DNA from: Patescibacteria group bacterium
Lineage (GTDB): Bacteria; Patescibacteriota; Microgenomatia; UBA12405; JAHJSD01
Assembly (NCBI GenBank): GCA_018830585.1
Contig: JAHJSD010000013.1
Location: 1 to 34,261, forward strand
Length of the DNA stretch: 34,261 bases
Reading direction: 5' to 3'
In this document: positions 1 through 8,447 of the stretch, in pieces
How the letters are laid out: the number at the start of each line of letters is the position of its first letter
Position numbering within the stretch: position 1 is the first letter of the stretch
Translations under genes and position numbers: made by a program
The notes under the pieces: model-generated
Database searches by the model: none
Seen by the model: only the letters and a program-made list of their open reading frames with translations
Told to the model about the DNA's origin: nothing

Positions 1-98
1 ACTTGCCGAAGCTGCGGCCGTTAGACAAAATCACATTTGAAAATACAAAAGGCTGCGAGCTAAGAGCGCCTGCCCGCCTTTGGAGGGAGCGGCATTTT

Positions 99-211
99 GT
101 CTAACGTTTCGGTATATTTGATGTTTCGCTATTATTTTAGCATTTTTCACTGTTAGAGCGAAATATGGGACGAGCGACTGCAAAGAGTGAGCCAGATATA
201 CCGTGTTAAAC
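99..211 (-). other. integron attC-like recombination site 1
   Basis: GTCTAAC (99-105, matches RYYYAAC) ... GTTAAAC (205-211, matches GTTRRRY), with inner complementary boxes CGGTATAT / ATATACCG. Shares internal sequence (GATGTTT..GC, GCrAAATATGGG) with site 2. Strand follows the orientation of the adjacent cassette gene. Confidence 0.68.
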
Positions 212-413
212 GACCCGATCCTAAGCGGAGTCGAAGGAGAGAGTGCAACGTGGCCAAACGACTGAAAGGGACAAGGAGTATATTTTCCCTTAATTTCTTT
301 TTCAGCCAGTTTTTTATTTCTTTTGATATGAATTTTCGGCGAAAAAAACAGGGGTTAGGGATGAATTTTTTGAGCTGAAATTGTGAAACGGGCAAATGAT
401 ATTAACTCCAATT

Positions 414-674
414 TTAGTATTGATCGTGAGTCAATATATCAGTAAGGATATAGTTTTGTTTCTCTTTAATGAAAGTGATCCTTAGGTTTGACTCAAGCCA
501 AATAGAGTACTGGTTAATTCTTTTACCCCTAAGTTTATGAAGCCTTAAGGAGGGATGATTAGGGTTTCTGAGAAGCAGGTTCAGTTGTAAGGTAGTCTTC
601 TTTTTTAAAGCTGGTTTTTTCTTAATTGTTTGTTTAAGCTTGCGTTTAAAATGACTGGTATAGCGAAGATTCAT
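414..674 (-). CDS. RelE/YafQ-type mRNA interferase toxin
   Basis: 86 aa, basic, 'HFKRKLKQTIKKKPALKKK...RLHKLRGKRINQYSIWLESNLRITFIKE' pattern of YafQ/RelE toxins; overlaps the upstream antitoxin ORF by 4 nt. Confidence 0.8.
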   Translation of the reverse strand: MNLRYTSHFKRKLKQTIKKKPALKKKTTLQLNLLLRNPNHPSLRLHKLRGKRINQYSIWLESNLRITFIKEKQNYILTDILTHDQY

Positions 675-925
675 AAAGAGTTCACGAAATCATCAACCGA
701 ACGGACGATTTTTGTTTTGCCCGATCGAAACTCTTTAAGAGCTTTTAAAGCAGTTTCCTCAGTTGACTGACTCATGGTAAACTCAGGTATCTCCATATCC
801 TTAACGTCTTCGAGAATTAGGTGCTTTAAATAGGCCGACATGGTTAAGCCAAAACGTTGGGTCTTGGCCTGAACGTAGTCGTAAAGTTGCACTGGTAAAG
901 TAACTTTTAATTGAGTTGAGCTCAT
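671..925 (-). CDS. RelB/DinJ-like ribbon-helix-helix antitoxin
   Basis: 84 aa, N-terminal RHH-like 'LKVTLPVQLYDYVQAKTQRFGLTMSAYLKHLILEDV'; directly upstream of and overlapping the toxin. Confidence 0.75.
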   Translation of the reverse strand: MSSTQLKVTLPVQLYDYVQAKTQRFGLTMSAYLKHLILEDVKDMEIPEFTMSQSTEETALKALKEFRSGKTKIVRSVDDFVNSL

Positions 926-1079
926 ATGACACCATTATAGTCCTTAATTAGACCTTTATCAAGTCTTTTTAGGGACTATAACGTCATTAGTCCGGTTTAT
1001 CTGCATATTTTATTCAAGATATCATCCTTTTTTATTTATAAAAAACTGGCTGAAAAATCTAAATAGTAAAATATATTTC

Positions 1080-1166
1080 GTTTAACGTATCGGCATATAC
1101 GATGTTTGCGAAGCAAATATGGGTGAGTGAGGTGCAACCGAGCGAACCGTATATGCCGTGTTAGGT
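1080..1166 (-). other. integron attC-like recombination site 2
   Basis: GTTTAAC (1080-1086, RYYYAAC) ... GTTAGGT (1160-1166, GTTRRRY), with an 11-bp inner box pair CGGCATATACG / CGTATATGCCG. Homologous to site 1. Confidence 0.7.
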
Positions 1167-1254
1167 GCGCCGCAGGCTGAGCCAGAGTGCAACGTCCCGA
1201 AGGGCTGGCGAAGAGTTGCAGATTTGCCGTCAATTATAAAAGGCGGACAGAAAA

Positions 1255-1641
1255 TTACTTGCGTTCATATTTGGCGACCTCAATGAGGTTGCCCTCTGTA
1301 TCTTTACATTGAAAACAACGATAAGGATAGTCAGTGAACGCAAGATTTTCCGGTGGACTAACTATTTTAATATCATGCTTTTTAACTTTTTTAAATACAG
1401 CATCAACATCATCGGCCCAAAAAACAGGAATTGCGTTATTGCCGACAATGCGTTTATTGCTGATAATCTTTGGATTTATGAGACCAAAGTAAAATCCACT
1501 GCCGAGGTCGAAGTCAGCCCATGTATCATCCTCACGATGAGTGACTTTCATGCCAAGCAAATCTTCATAGAACTTGATTGCCCTATTCATGACTTCGACC
1601 GAGACATAAAAATGATCTAATTTTGCGTGTACCATATTCAT
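1255..1641 (-). CDS. VOC family (glyoxalase/bleomycin-resistance-like) protein
   Basis: 128 aa: 'LDHFYVSVEVMNRAIKFYEDLLGMKVTHREDDTWADFDLGSGFYFGL...DTEGNLIEVAKYE', a typical VOC fold signature. Confidence 0.85.
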   Translation of the reverse strand: MNMVHAKLDHFYVSVEVMNRAIKFYEDLLGMKVTHREDDTWADFDLGSGFYFGLINPKIISNKRIVGNNAIPVFWADDVDAVFKKVKKHDIKIVSPPENLAFTDYPYRCFQCKDTEGNLIEVAKYERK

Positions 1642-1875
1642 AGATGATGTTGATGTGTTAATAAAATTTTCTGTCCGCCTACCTTAAAAGGCAAATCTGC
1701 AATTGCGCCTAACTGGTTCTTATCCGAAGTGTTTTCATAAAACATACTGGTAATTGTATGTTATGCGAACAATTTTGCATAACAACTTGACATTAATTAA
1801 GTACATATTATCAGATTTCTACCAAAGATGGAAAAGCAAATATCAACAACCGCAAGAGAGCTGCAGATGAGTGCT

Positions 1876-2330
1876 CCACCCCCGGTGTGTCATAGGTACT
1901 CCACCCCCGGGGTGTAGTACCTATGACCATGGTGATCTGGAATGAGCGGCGGGGGATTACGATTCTGAGGCTTTGTTGAGGGGGGAGCCCTCCTCTCTCG
2001 TCATTCCGAGAAGGTTTGCCCCCCCCGTCATCCTGATCTCCCTCAGGGAGAGAAGGATTCCCTTTGGGTTAGTAATTTGCTCTTTAAAAGGGGACCTGTT
2101 AAACACCCCCGGGGAGCCAAAAGCGCCTGCCGGTTTACCTGTCTGCCGACAGGCAGGCCCGCCGGTAGGAGGGCAGGCAGGTCACCCCGGGAGTGGGTTA
2201 ATCAGGTAGGGATTCCTCAATTCGCAAAACTCGCTCGGAACGGCCATTCCCTCTCCGTCATTCTGAGCAAAGCGAAGAATCCCCATGAGATCAGCAATTT
2301 GTTTTAATCCAGATGGGACCTGTCTGATGT
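1876..2330. repeat. cluster of REP-like palindromic repeats
   Basis: CACCCCCGGGGTG, CACCCCCGGGGAGCC...GTCACCCCGGGAGTGGGTTAAT, CTGCCGACAGGCAGG, and TCATTCTGAGCAAAGCGAAGAATCCCC motifs that recur elsewhere in the window. Confidence 0.75.
1891..1925. repeat. long near-perfect palindrome/hairpin
   Basis: CATAGGTACT-cCACCCCcGGGGTGt-AGTACCTATG; 10-bp outer stem and inner CACCCC/GGGGTG stem. Confidence 0.8.
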
Positions 2331-2454
2331 AGGCAGGCGGCGAAGCGAATTTTATACACGAACCAAGAAAATCTGGGTTTACGCCTGTGGAGCTTCATTT
2401 CGAAGATAGTACGGCCCCAGAGCCCCGTCGGATGACGGGGTGAACTGTGAAGAT

Positions 2455-2531
2455 TGGTCGGGGTGGCCGGACTCGAACCGGCGGCCTTTCGCACCCCATG
2501 CGAACGCGCTAGCCAACTGCGCCACGCCCCG
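2455..2531 (-). tRNA. tRNA-Pro (anticodon GGG), CCA encoded
   Basis: Minus strand CGGGGCGTGGCGCAGTTGGCTAGCGCGTTCGCATGGGGTGCGAAAGGCCGCCGGTTCGAGTCCGGCCACCCCGACCA. Cloverleaf with anticodon stem TTCGC/GCGAA, loop ATGGGGT, T-arm GCCGG TTCGAGT CCGGC, C1-G72. Confidence 0.93.
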
Positions 2532-2551
2532 TTGAATCTTTAACCATGGAT

Positions 2552-2557
2552 ATTATA
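2552..2557 (-). promoter_or_regulatory. -10 element of tRNA-Pro promoter
   Basis: TATAAT on the minus strand about 20 nt upstream of the tRNA 5' end; -35 is weak. Confidence 0.45.
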
Positions 2558-2677
2558 GCAAATATTCAAATAGACACTTAAGTTTTAAGTAGTTAATCTG
2601 ATTAAAAAGCCTCTTTTGGGTAAAGCCTCCTCAAGATAGTTCGGGTTTGATGCGGTTTGGAGGATAGGATAATTCCG

Positions 2678-2713
2678 TTCTCTCATTTCAACGATCGTTG
2701 AAATGAGAGAACC
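2678..2713. promoter_or_regulatory. perfect 36-nt palindrome, candidate operator
   Basis: GTTCTCTCATTTCAACGA|TCGTTGAAATGAGAGAAC, 20 nt upstream of the PaaX-like start codon. Confidence 0.6.
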
Positions 2714-2733
2714 ATTTTTGCTAAACTAAAAAC

Positions 2734-3561
2734 ATGCCATCAGTTAAAAAGTGGCGGACCGGTAGTTGGCGCCGCACGGTTTCCTTTAAGGACCTCGTTG
2801 TTCTATCTCTTCTTTCTTTTGTAGATATGACCGCTTTGATCCACGACTATGCTCGACTGCCGGGAAGAGTGAAATTTCAACAAATTCCTTTTGAGGAGGT
2901 TAAAAGGTATCTGGATCAAATCAATAAGAAAGGGCAGACAGGAAGACCTGTCTTTAATAGTCTAAAGAGAAAGAAAGCCCTTAGCCTCAAACAAGATAAA
3001 CTTTTCCTGAATCTAAACGATAAATGGTGGCAAGATATGTTTGAGATAAAATTCCGCTTTTTTTCCGCTCCTCACTCTTGGGATGGCTGGTGGCTGATAG
3101 TTTTCTTTGATATCCCGGAAGAAAAGAGGAAAGTTCGGGATTTTTTTCGGAGGACGATCAAAGATTTGGGATTTGTTCTTTGGCAAAAGTCCGTTTGGGT
3201 TACCATTAACAAGATGGAGAGACCTTTAAAAGAATTGATCGAAGGCTCTAACATTGATCCTTGGATTTCCGTTTTACGGGCAAAGAGCGTTTTTGGCGAC
3301 AAGGACAGGGAAATTATTAAAAACCTTTTCGACACCAAAGATTTAGAGGCCTCATACCAAAGATTTCTCCTTCTGGCGAAAGAGAGTTTGAAGAAGAAGG
3401 ACTACTCTCGAATGAAAGAATTGTTTTTAGCGTTGCCGGAATTAATCCTTAAAGATACCGGGGTACCGGATGAATTTTTTGAGGATGTCTTGATTAGAAA
3501 AAAAATGTGGCAGACCTTCGCCGAGTTAAGGGGGTTCGTTGCCGGTCAAGTTGTTTTTTAA
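2734..3561 (+). CDS. PaaX-like transcriptional regulator with Cas2-like ferredoxin-fold domain
   Basis: 275 aa; 'GWWLIVFFDIPEEKRKVRDFFRRTIKDLGFVLWQKSVWVT' resembles the PaaX central/Cas2-like domain; no CRISPR context. Confidence 0.65.
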   Translation: MPSVKKWRTGSWRRTVSFKDLVVLSLLSFVDMTALIHDYARLPGRVKFQQIPFEEVKRYLDQINKKGQTGRPVFNSLKRKKALSLKQDKLFLNLNDKWWQDMFEIKFRFFSAPHSWDGWWLIVFFDIPEEKRKVRDFFRRTIKDLGFVLWQKSVWVTINKMERPLKELIEGSNIDPWISVLRAKSVFGDKDREIIKNLFDTKDLEASYQRFLLLAKESLKKKDYSRMKELFLALPELILKDTGVPDEFFEDVLIRKKMWQTFAELRGFVAGQVVF

Positions 3562-3622
3562 CATTTTTTATGTTAGAAAATAAGAGTATCGATTAGTTAA
3601 TTCCAAAGTTAAAGAGGAAGTT

Positions 3623-4648
3623 ATGACTAAACAAAAAGACGAAATCAAGCACAAAAAGGAGGCGGTAGAGGCGGCAATGGCGCAAATTGAAAAACAATAC
3701 GGCAAGGGAGCGATTATGAGGATGGGTGAAAGACAGGCGAAGCTCAAAATAGATGTTGTTTCTACCGGTTGTTTCACTTTAGACCTTGCTTTGGGGGTAG
3801 GCGGACTTCCCAGGGGTAGGGTTAGCGAGATTTACGGTCCGGAAGCCTCAGGAAAAACAACCGTTTGTCTCCATGTTATTGCTGAAGCCCAAAAACAAGG
3901 CGGTGTCGCCGCTTTTGTAGATGCCGAACACGCTTTAGACCCCCAGAGGGCAAAGGTAATTGGGGTAGACATTGACAATCTTCTGATTTCCCAACCGGAC
4001 ACGGGAGAACAAGCGCTGGAAATCGTCGAGACTTTAGTCAGATCGGGAGGTTTAGACGTAATTGTGATAGATTCCGTTGCCGCTTTGGTGCCAAAGGCGG
4101 AAATAGAGGGCCAGATGGGAGATGCCTCCATCGGTGTTCAGGCAAGACTGATGTCCCAGGCGTTAAGAAAACTGACCGGGGCAATTTCAAAATCGAGAAC
4201 AGTAGTTATTTTTACTAATCAAATCAGGCATAAGATCGGCGTTTTCTTTGGTAACCCGGAGACCACTTCCGGAGGATTAGCATTGAAGTTTTATTCTTCG
4301 GTCAGAATTGACCTAAGGAGAAAAACAGCGGTTAAAAATAGTGAGGGTGTGGTTGTTGGTTCGCTCCACAAAGCGAGGGTGGTGAAAAATAAAGTGGCTC
4401 CTCCGTTCAGAGACGCGGAGTTCGAGATTTTAAATCGGGGTGGAGTTTCAAGATCCGGCAGCTTGCTTGATGCCGCCTTGGCTTTTGATGTGGTTAAACA
4501 GAGCGGAGCCTTTTTCAAATATCAGGGGAAAAATATAGGACAAGGAAGAGAAGCGGTTAAGGAGTTTTTAGATAAAAACGAAAAAACGGCCCAATCATTG
4601 AAGGGAGAAATCTTAGCCGCTGTAGACAAAGCTTCCTTAGACTCCTGA
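3623..4648 (+). CDS. recA: recombinase RecA
   Basis: Walker [10 protein letters not shown], '[10 protein letters not shown]', '[22 protein letters not shown]', '[20 protein letters not shown]'. Confidence 0.98.
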   Translation: MTKQKDEIKHKKEAVEAAMAQIEKQYGKGAIMRMGERQAKLKIDVVSTGCFTLDLALGVGGLPRGRVSEIYGPEASGKTTVCLHVIAEAQKQGGVAAFVDAEHALDPQRAKVIGVDIDNLLISQPDTGEQALEIVETLVRSGGLDVIVIDSVAALVPKAEIEGQMGDASIGVQARLMSQALRKLTGAISKSRTVVIFTNQIRHKIGVFFGNPETTSGGLALKFYSSVRIDLRRKTAVKNSEGVVVGSLHKARVVKNKVAPPFRDAEFEILNRGGVSRSGSLLDAALAFDVVKQSGAFFKYQGKNIGQGREAVKEFLDKNEKTAQSLKGEILAAVDKASLDS

Positions 4649-4767
4649 GTTTTTGCGATAATTGCCAAGTGATTTAACTTTGACTGCGTGGTAAAATATT
4701 AGGGTTCAAGGAGAAATTATGCTTAATAAAATTTTTCTTCTTTTTAAAGTTTTTAAAGGAGGATTAG

Positions 4768-6285
4768 ATGATCAATATAATTCCGCGCCGGTTATTTGGT
4801 ATTTTTGGTGGATTCAAAAAGAAAGAACCACCTGTTCCCGTTCCCGCGCCTTTGTCTTTACTGCAGGAGCAGCCTCCTCGGGTTCCTTCTGAAAAATTTA
4901 AGGCTAAGAAAAAACTTCAGCCGGCTAAAAAATCCTTGGAGGAAAAAAGGATTCTTGACCTTTTGGAAAGGTTAAGACAGAGGGAGAGGGGTTTAGATTT
5001 GAGATTAAAATCATTGGAGGGAAAAGAGCATTTTCTTCAGGAGAAAGAGACCAGAATAGAAAAATTGGAGAGTTCTTTAAGGGAGGATAAAGAGAAGTTA
5101 GACGCTCTCCGGTTAGAGGAGACTAAAAAGTTAGAGCAGATTTCTGGTCTTGATGAGGATCAGGCTAAGAAGCAAATTGTCGACCAGGTCGAAAAAAAGA
5201 TGGTTGGCTGGATATCGAGAAAAGTTGAAGAGACAAAAGAGTCAATCAAAAGCCAGGAGACCGAGCTGGCAAAAGAAATTTTAGTAGACGCCTTGCGGCA
5301 TGGAGTAGTTGACTGGGTTGCCGAATACACCGTTTCTACTATTCGTTTGGCAGATGAAGAAATTAAAGGAAGAATTATCGGCCGTGAGGGGAGAAATATC
5401 CGCGCTTTTGAGAGAGCTACCGGAGTCGAACTTGAACTTGATGAAACCAACGATGTTAGGCTTTCTTCTTTTGATCCGGTCAGGCGGGAAATTGCCAAAC
5501 TTTCTTTAGAGAAATTGATTCGTGATGGCAGAATCCAGCCTTCAAGGATTGAAGAAGTTGTTTCCCAGACCCAGACCCAAATGGATAAAGTTCTTCTTGA
5601 GGAGGGGAAAAGGATTTGTCAGGCAGTCGGTGTTTACCATTTGCCAATCGAGCTGGTTAAATTGATTGGTAAATTCAAGTACCGTTTTTCTTATGGCCAG
5701 AATTTGGCCCAGCATACCATCGAGGAAACCAAAATCGGGGTTGCTTTGGCTTACGAGCTAAAAGCGGATGTCAAATTAGTCAGGTTGGGCTGTCTCTTGC
5801 ACGATATTGGCAAGGTTATCACCGAAGAGGAGGGAAGCCATGTAGGTCTGGGCGTCGATTTGTTGAAACGTTACCAACTGCCCGATAAGGTAATTGCCTG
5901 TGTGGCCGAGCACCACGAAGACAAGCAGTTTTCCTGCATCGAATCCATCGTTGTCTGGATTGCCGATGCCGCTTCCGGGTCCAGACCTGGCGCCAGATAC
6001 GAAGCCCATGAAGAGTATCTTAAGAGAATGGAAAATATAGAGGAGATTGTTAAATCTTTCAAGGGGGTTTCTAATGTGGCGGCTTATCAGGCCGGAAGGG
6101 AGGTCAGGGTAATTGTTCGGCCTGAGGAAGTATCCGACAGCGAGCTTACCGTCTTAGTTCAGGAAATGGCTGAAAGGTTAGACGAGGAGGCAAGGTGGGC
6201 GGGTCAAATTAAATTGACTGCTATTAGGGAAACCAGGGCAACAATTACTGCCCCAGTTATTGACAAGCAAAGAAAACACCTTTAA
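4768..6285 (+). CDS. rny: ribonuclease Y
   Basis: Coiled-coil N-terminus, KH motif 'GRIIGREGRNIRAFERATGVELELDET', HD domain 'LGCLLHDIGKVITEE.GSHVGLGVDLLKRY'. AGGAGG upstream of the start. Confidence 0.96.
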   Translation: MINIIPRRLFGIFGGFKKKEPPVPVPAPLSLLQEQPPRVPSEKFKAKKKLQPAKKSLEEKRILDLLERLRQRERGLDLRLKSLEGKEHFLQEKETRIEKLESSLREDKEKLDALRLEETKKLEQISGLDEDQAKKQIVDQVEKKMVGWISRKVEETKESIKSQETELAKEILVDALRHGVVDWVAEYTVSTIRLADEEIKGRIIGREGRNIRAFERATGVELELDETNDVRLSSFDPVRREIAKLSLEKLIRDGRIQPSRIEEVVSQTQTQMDKVLLEEGKRICQAVGVYHLPIELVKLIGKFKYRFSYGQNLAQHTIEETKIGVALAYELKADVKLVRLGCLLHDIGKVITEEEGSHVGLGVDLLKRYQLPDKVIACVAEHHEDKQFSCIESIVVWIADAASGSRPGARYEAHEEYLKRMENIEEIVKSFKGVSNVAAYQAGREVRVIVRPEEVSDSELTVLVQEMAERLDEEARWAGQIKLTAIRETRATITAPVIDKQRKHL

Positions 6286-6335
6286 AATGCAATTAATTAA
6301 GCATTGATTGTTTTAAAAGGAGGTGGGGACAGTAA

Positions 6336-6608
6336 ATGACAAAAAGAGAATTAATAGAAGTTTTAGCAAAGAAAACCAAACTTACTAAAAGGGCGGCTAA
6401 AGAGATAGTTGAAGCCTTTTTGGCGGAGATAGGCAAAGCTCTTTCCCGCGGTGAAAAGGTTAAACTTTCAGGTTTTGGTGTCTTTTTCACCAAACTTTTC
6501 AAGAAAAAAATGGTTTCGCCGATTGGCGGCGGAAAAAAGAAATCAATCAGTTCTCGTAGAATGCCCAGATTTACTCCGGGAACAGCTCTAAAAAGAGCGG
6601 TAAGATAA
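6336..6608 (+). CDS. HU-family DNA-binding protein
   Basis: 90 aa, 'MTKRELIEVLAKKTKLTKRAAKEIVEAFLAEIGKALSRGEKVKLSGFGVF', typical HU/IHF. Confidence 0.93.
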   Translation: MTKRELIEVLAKKTKLTKRAAKEIVEAFLAEIGKALSRGEKVKLSGFGVFFTKLFKKKMVSPIGGGKKKSISSRRMPRFTPGTALKRAVR

Positions 6609-6625
6609 AACATTTTTTAGGATAA

Positions 6626-6664
6626 ACTCAAGAGACCCCGATTTTTAAGATCGGGTTCTTGAGT
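6626..6664 (+). terminator. intergenic hairpin, possible terminator without T-tract
   Basis: ACTCAAGA-gaCCCCGAT-ttttaag-ATCGGGt-TCTTGAGT. Confidence 0.45.
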
Positions 6665-6684
6665 ATTCGGATTGTTTACTACTG

Positions 6685-7668
6685 ATGAGTCTAATCATTG
6701 CTTCTAATTTAAAAAAATACTATCGGGTTTACCACAAAGAACCGGGGCTTAAAGGATCGCTAAAATCGCTTTTTGCCAGAGAGTATCGGCAGCTAAAAGC
6801 GTTAGATGGAGTTAACTTTAAAATTAACCAGGGTGAGCTGATTGGTTTTATTGGTCCCAACGGCGCCGGGAAAACCACTACCTTAAAATGCCTCTCCGGA
6901 TTGCTTTGTCCGGACGATGGTTTTGTTTCCGTTTTAGGCTTTAACCCCTGGCAGAGAAAAGCGGAGTTTTTAAAACAAATCGCTTTTGTGATGGGGCAGA
7001 AGAATTTGCTTTGGTGGGATCTACCTCCGATAGAAACATTTTTACTCAATAAAGAAATTTACGCCATTCCTAAAAAGGACTTTGACAGCGCCCTTAAAGA
7101 ATTGGTAGACCTTTTGTCTGTGGAAGACATTCTTGGGGTGCCAACCAGAAAATTATCTTTAGGAGAGAGAATGAAATGTGAATTAATTGCCGCCTTACTT
7201 CATAAGCCCAAAGTTTTGTTTTTGGATGAGCCGACGATTGGTCTTGACGTGGTAATGCAGAAAAAAATCAGAGATTTTATTAAAAACTACAACCAAAAAT
7301 ATCAAGCGGCGATAATTCTTACTTCTCACTATATGGGCGATGTCCAGGAGCTGGCCAAAAGAGTAATTATTATCAATAAAGGAGTGATTGTTTTCGATGG
7401 ACAGCTGAGTGAAATTGTTAAAAAATACGCCGATCACAAGCTGATCTCAGTAGTTTTTTCCGAAAAGGTTCTTAAAAAGGATCTTAGAAGGATAGGCAAG
7501 ATTAAAGAGTTTGCTTTTCCGAAAGTTGTTTTGACGGTGAAAAAAAATCTTGCTTCTTTGGCCGCTTCGGAACTTTTGAAAAGTTTTCCGATCGAGGATT
7601 TAAACATTGAAGAGCCGGCGATCGAAGAAATTATCAGAGAGCTTTTTACCGGCAAGGATTATGCATGA
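6685..7668 (+). CDS. ABC-2 type exporter ATP-binding protein
   Basis: Walker A GPNGAGKTT, signature 'LSLGERMKCELIAALLHKPKVLFLDEPTIGLD'. Confidence 0.95.
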   Translation: MSLIIASNLKKYYRVYHKEPGLKGSLKSLFAREYRQLKALDGVNFKINQGELIGFIGPNGAGKTTTLKCLSGLLCPDDGFVSVLGFNPWQRKAEFLKQIAFVMGQKNLLWWDLPPIETFLLNKEIYAIPKKDFDSALKELVDLLSVEDILGVPTRKLSLGERMKCELIAALLHKPKVLFLDEPTIGLDVVMQKKIRDFIKNYNQKYQAAIILTSHYMGDVQELAKRVIIINKGVIVFDGQLSEIVKKYADHKLISVVFSEKVLKKDLRRIGKIKEFAFPKVVLTVKKNLASLAASELLKSFPIEDLNIEEPAIEEIIRELFTGKDYA

Positions 7669-8447
7669 AAAAATATTTGGCTATAGCCAGGTTGAGTCTT
7701 CAGGAAGATTTAGTCTATCGGAGTAACTTCTTTTTTTATTTTTGGGATCAGACGCTTTCTTTTTTAGTCCAGGTTTTGCTCTGGACAATTGTTTTTAAAG
7801 AATCCGACTCGATCGCCGGCTTTGATTTCAACGGCATTATTCAGTATTTTGTTATTGTCAGACTGATTCAGATTTTCACGGTTAGCAGAATAGCTTATGT
7901 TTTAGGAGACTTAATTATCAGCGGAGGCCTGTCCCGCTTTTTGATTCGCCCCTGGTCGTTTTTTTGGGCGATGTTTTCAAGACAATTGGGCAAGAAAATT
8001 TACCGTTTTTTTTACTTTTCCTTGGTAATTGCCGCTTTGTATTTTTTCGGTTTTGTCCAGCTTAGCTTGGTTAAAATTCTGATTTTCTTGGTAATGTTAG
8101 TCAATGTTTCGCTGCTTAGTTTTCTTTATAGCTTTAATTTGGGAGCCTTGGCTTTCTGGGCTACCAATATCACTTCATTAATTTGGTTTTTTCAGCAAGC
8201 GGCCGATTTTCTCGGTGGAGGCTGGTTGCCGGCCTCTTTTTTCCCGGTCTGGACTCTTTGGTTAATTAAAAAACTTCCTTTTTACCTTGCCTTAGGCTTT
8301 CCGGCAGAATTTTTTCAGGGTAAAATGGAGCCGGGCGGTGTATTGATTGGAATAGGCCAGCAACTGATTTGGATTTTCATTTTTTTCTTTTTAACTGCTT
8401 TAATTTGGGGTAAGGGGGTAAAGCAATATGAAGCAGTGGGTAATTGA
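7665..8447 (+). CDS. ABC-2 type transporter permease
   Basis: Multi-TM; overlaps the end of the ATPase gene; resembles COG4587-type permeases paired with COG4586 ATPases. Confidence 0.85.
   Translation: MKKYLAIARLSLQEDLVYRSNFFFYFWDQTLSFLVQVLLWTIVFKESDSIAGFDFNGIIQYFVIVRLIQIFTVSRIAYVLGDLIISGGLSRFLIRPWSFFWAMFSRQLGKKIYRFFYFSLVIAALYFFGFVQLSLVKILIFLVMLVNVSLLSFLYSFNLGALAFWATNITSLIWFFQQAADFLGGGWLPASFFPVWTLWLIKKLPFYLALGFPAEFFQGKMEPGGVLIGIGQQLIWIFIFFFLTALIWGKGVKQYEAVGN

Noticed and set aside
1973-2307. Overlapping ORFs of 76-78 aa
   Set aside because: Composed of REP-like palindromes (PPVGGQAGHPGS etc.); no coding signature.
2734-3561. Cas2-like fold as evidence of a CRISPR-Cas locus
   Set aside because: The Cas2-like core is shared with PaaX-type regulators; no cas1, effector or repeat-spacer array is present in the window.
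5160-6062. Several antisense ORFs over rny (and similar ones over recA, secD, recJ, gltX)
   Set aside because: Mirror-image frames of well-supported genes with no domain-like sequence.
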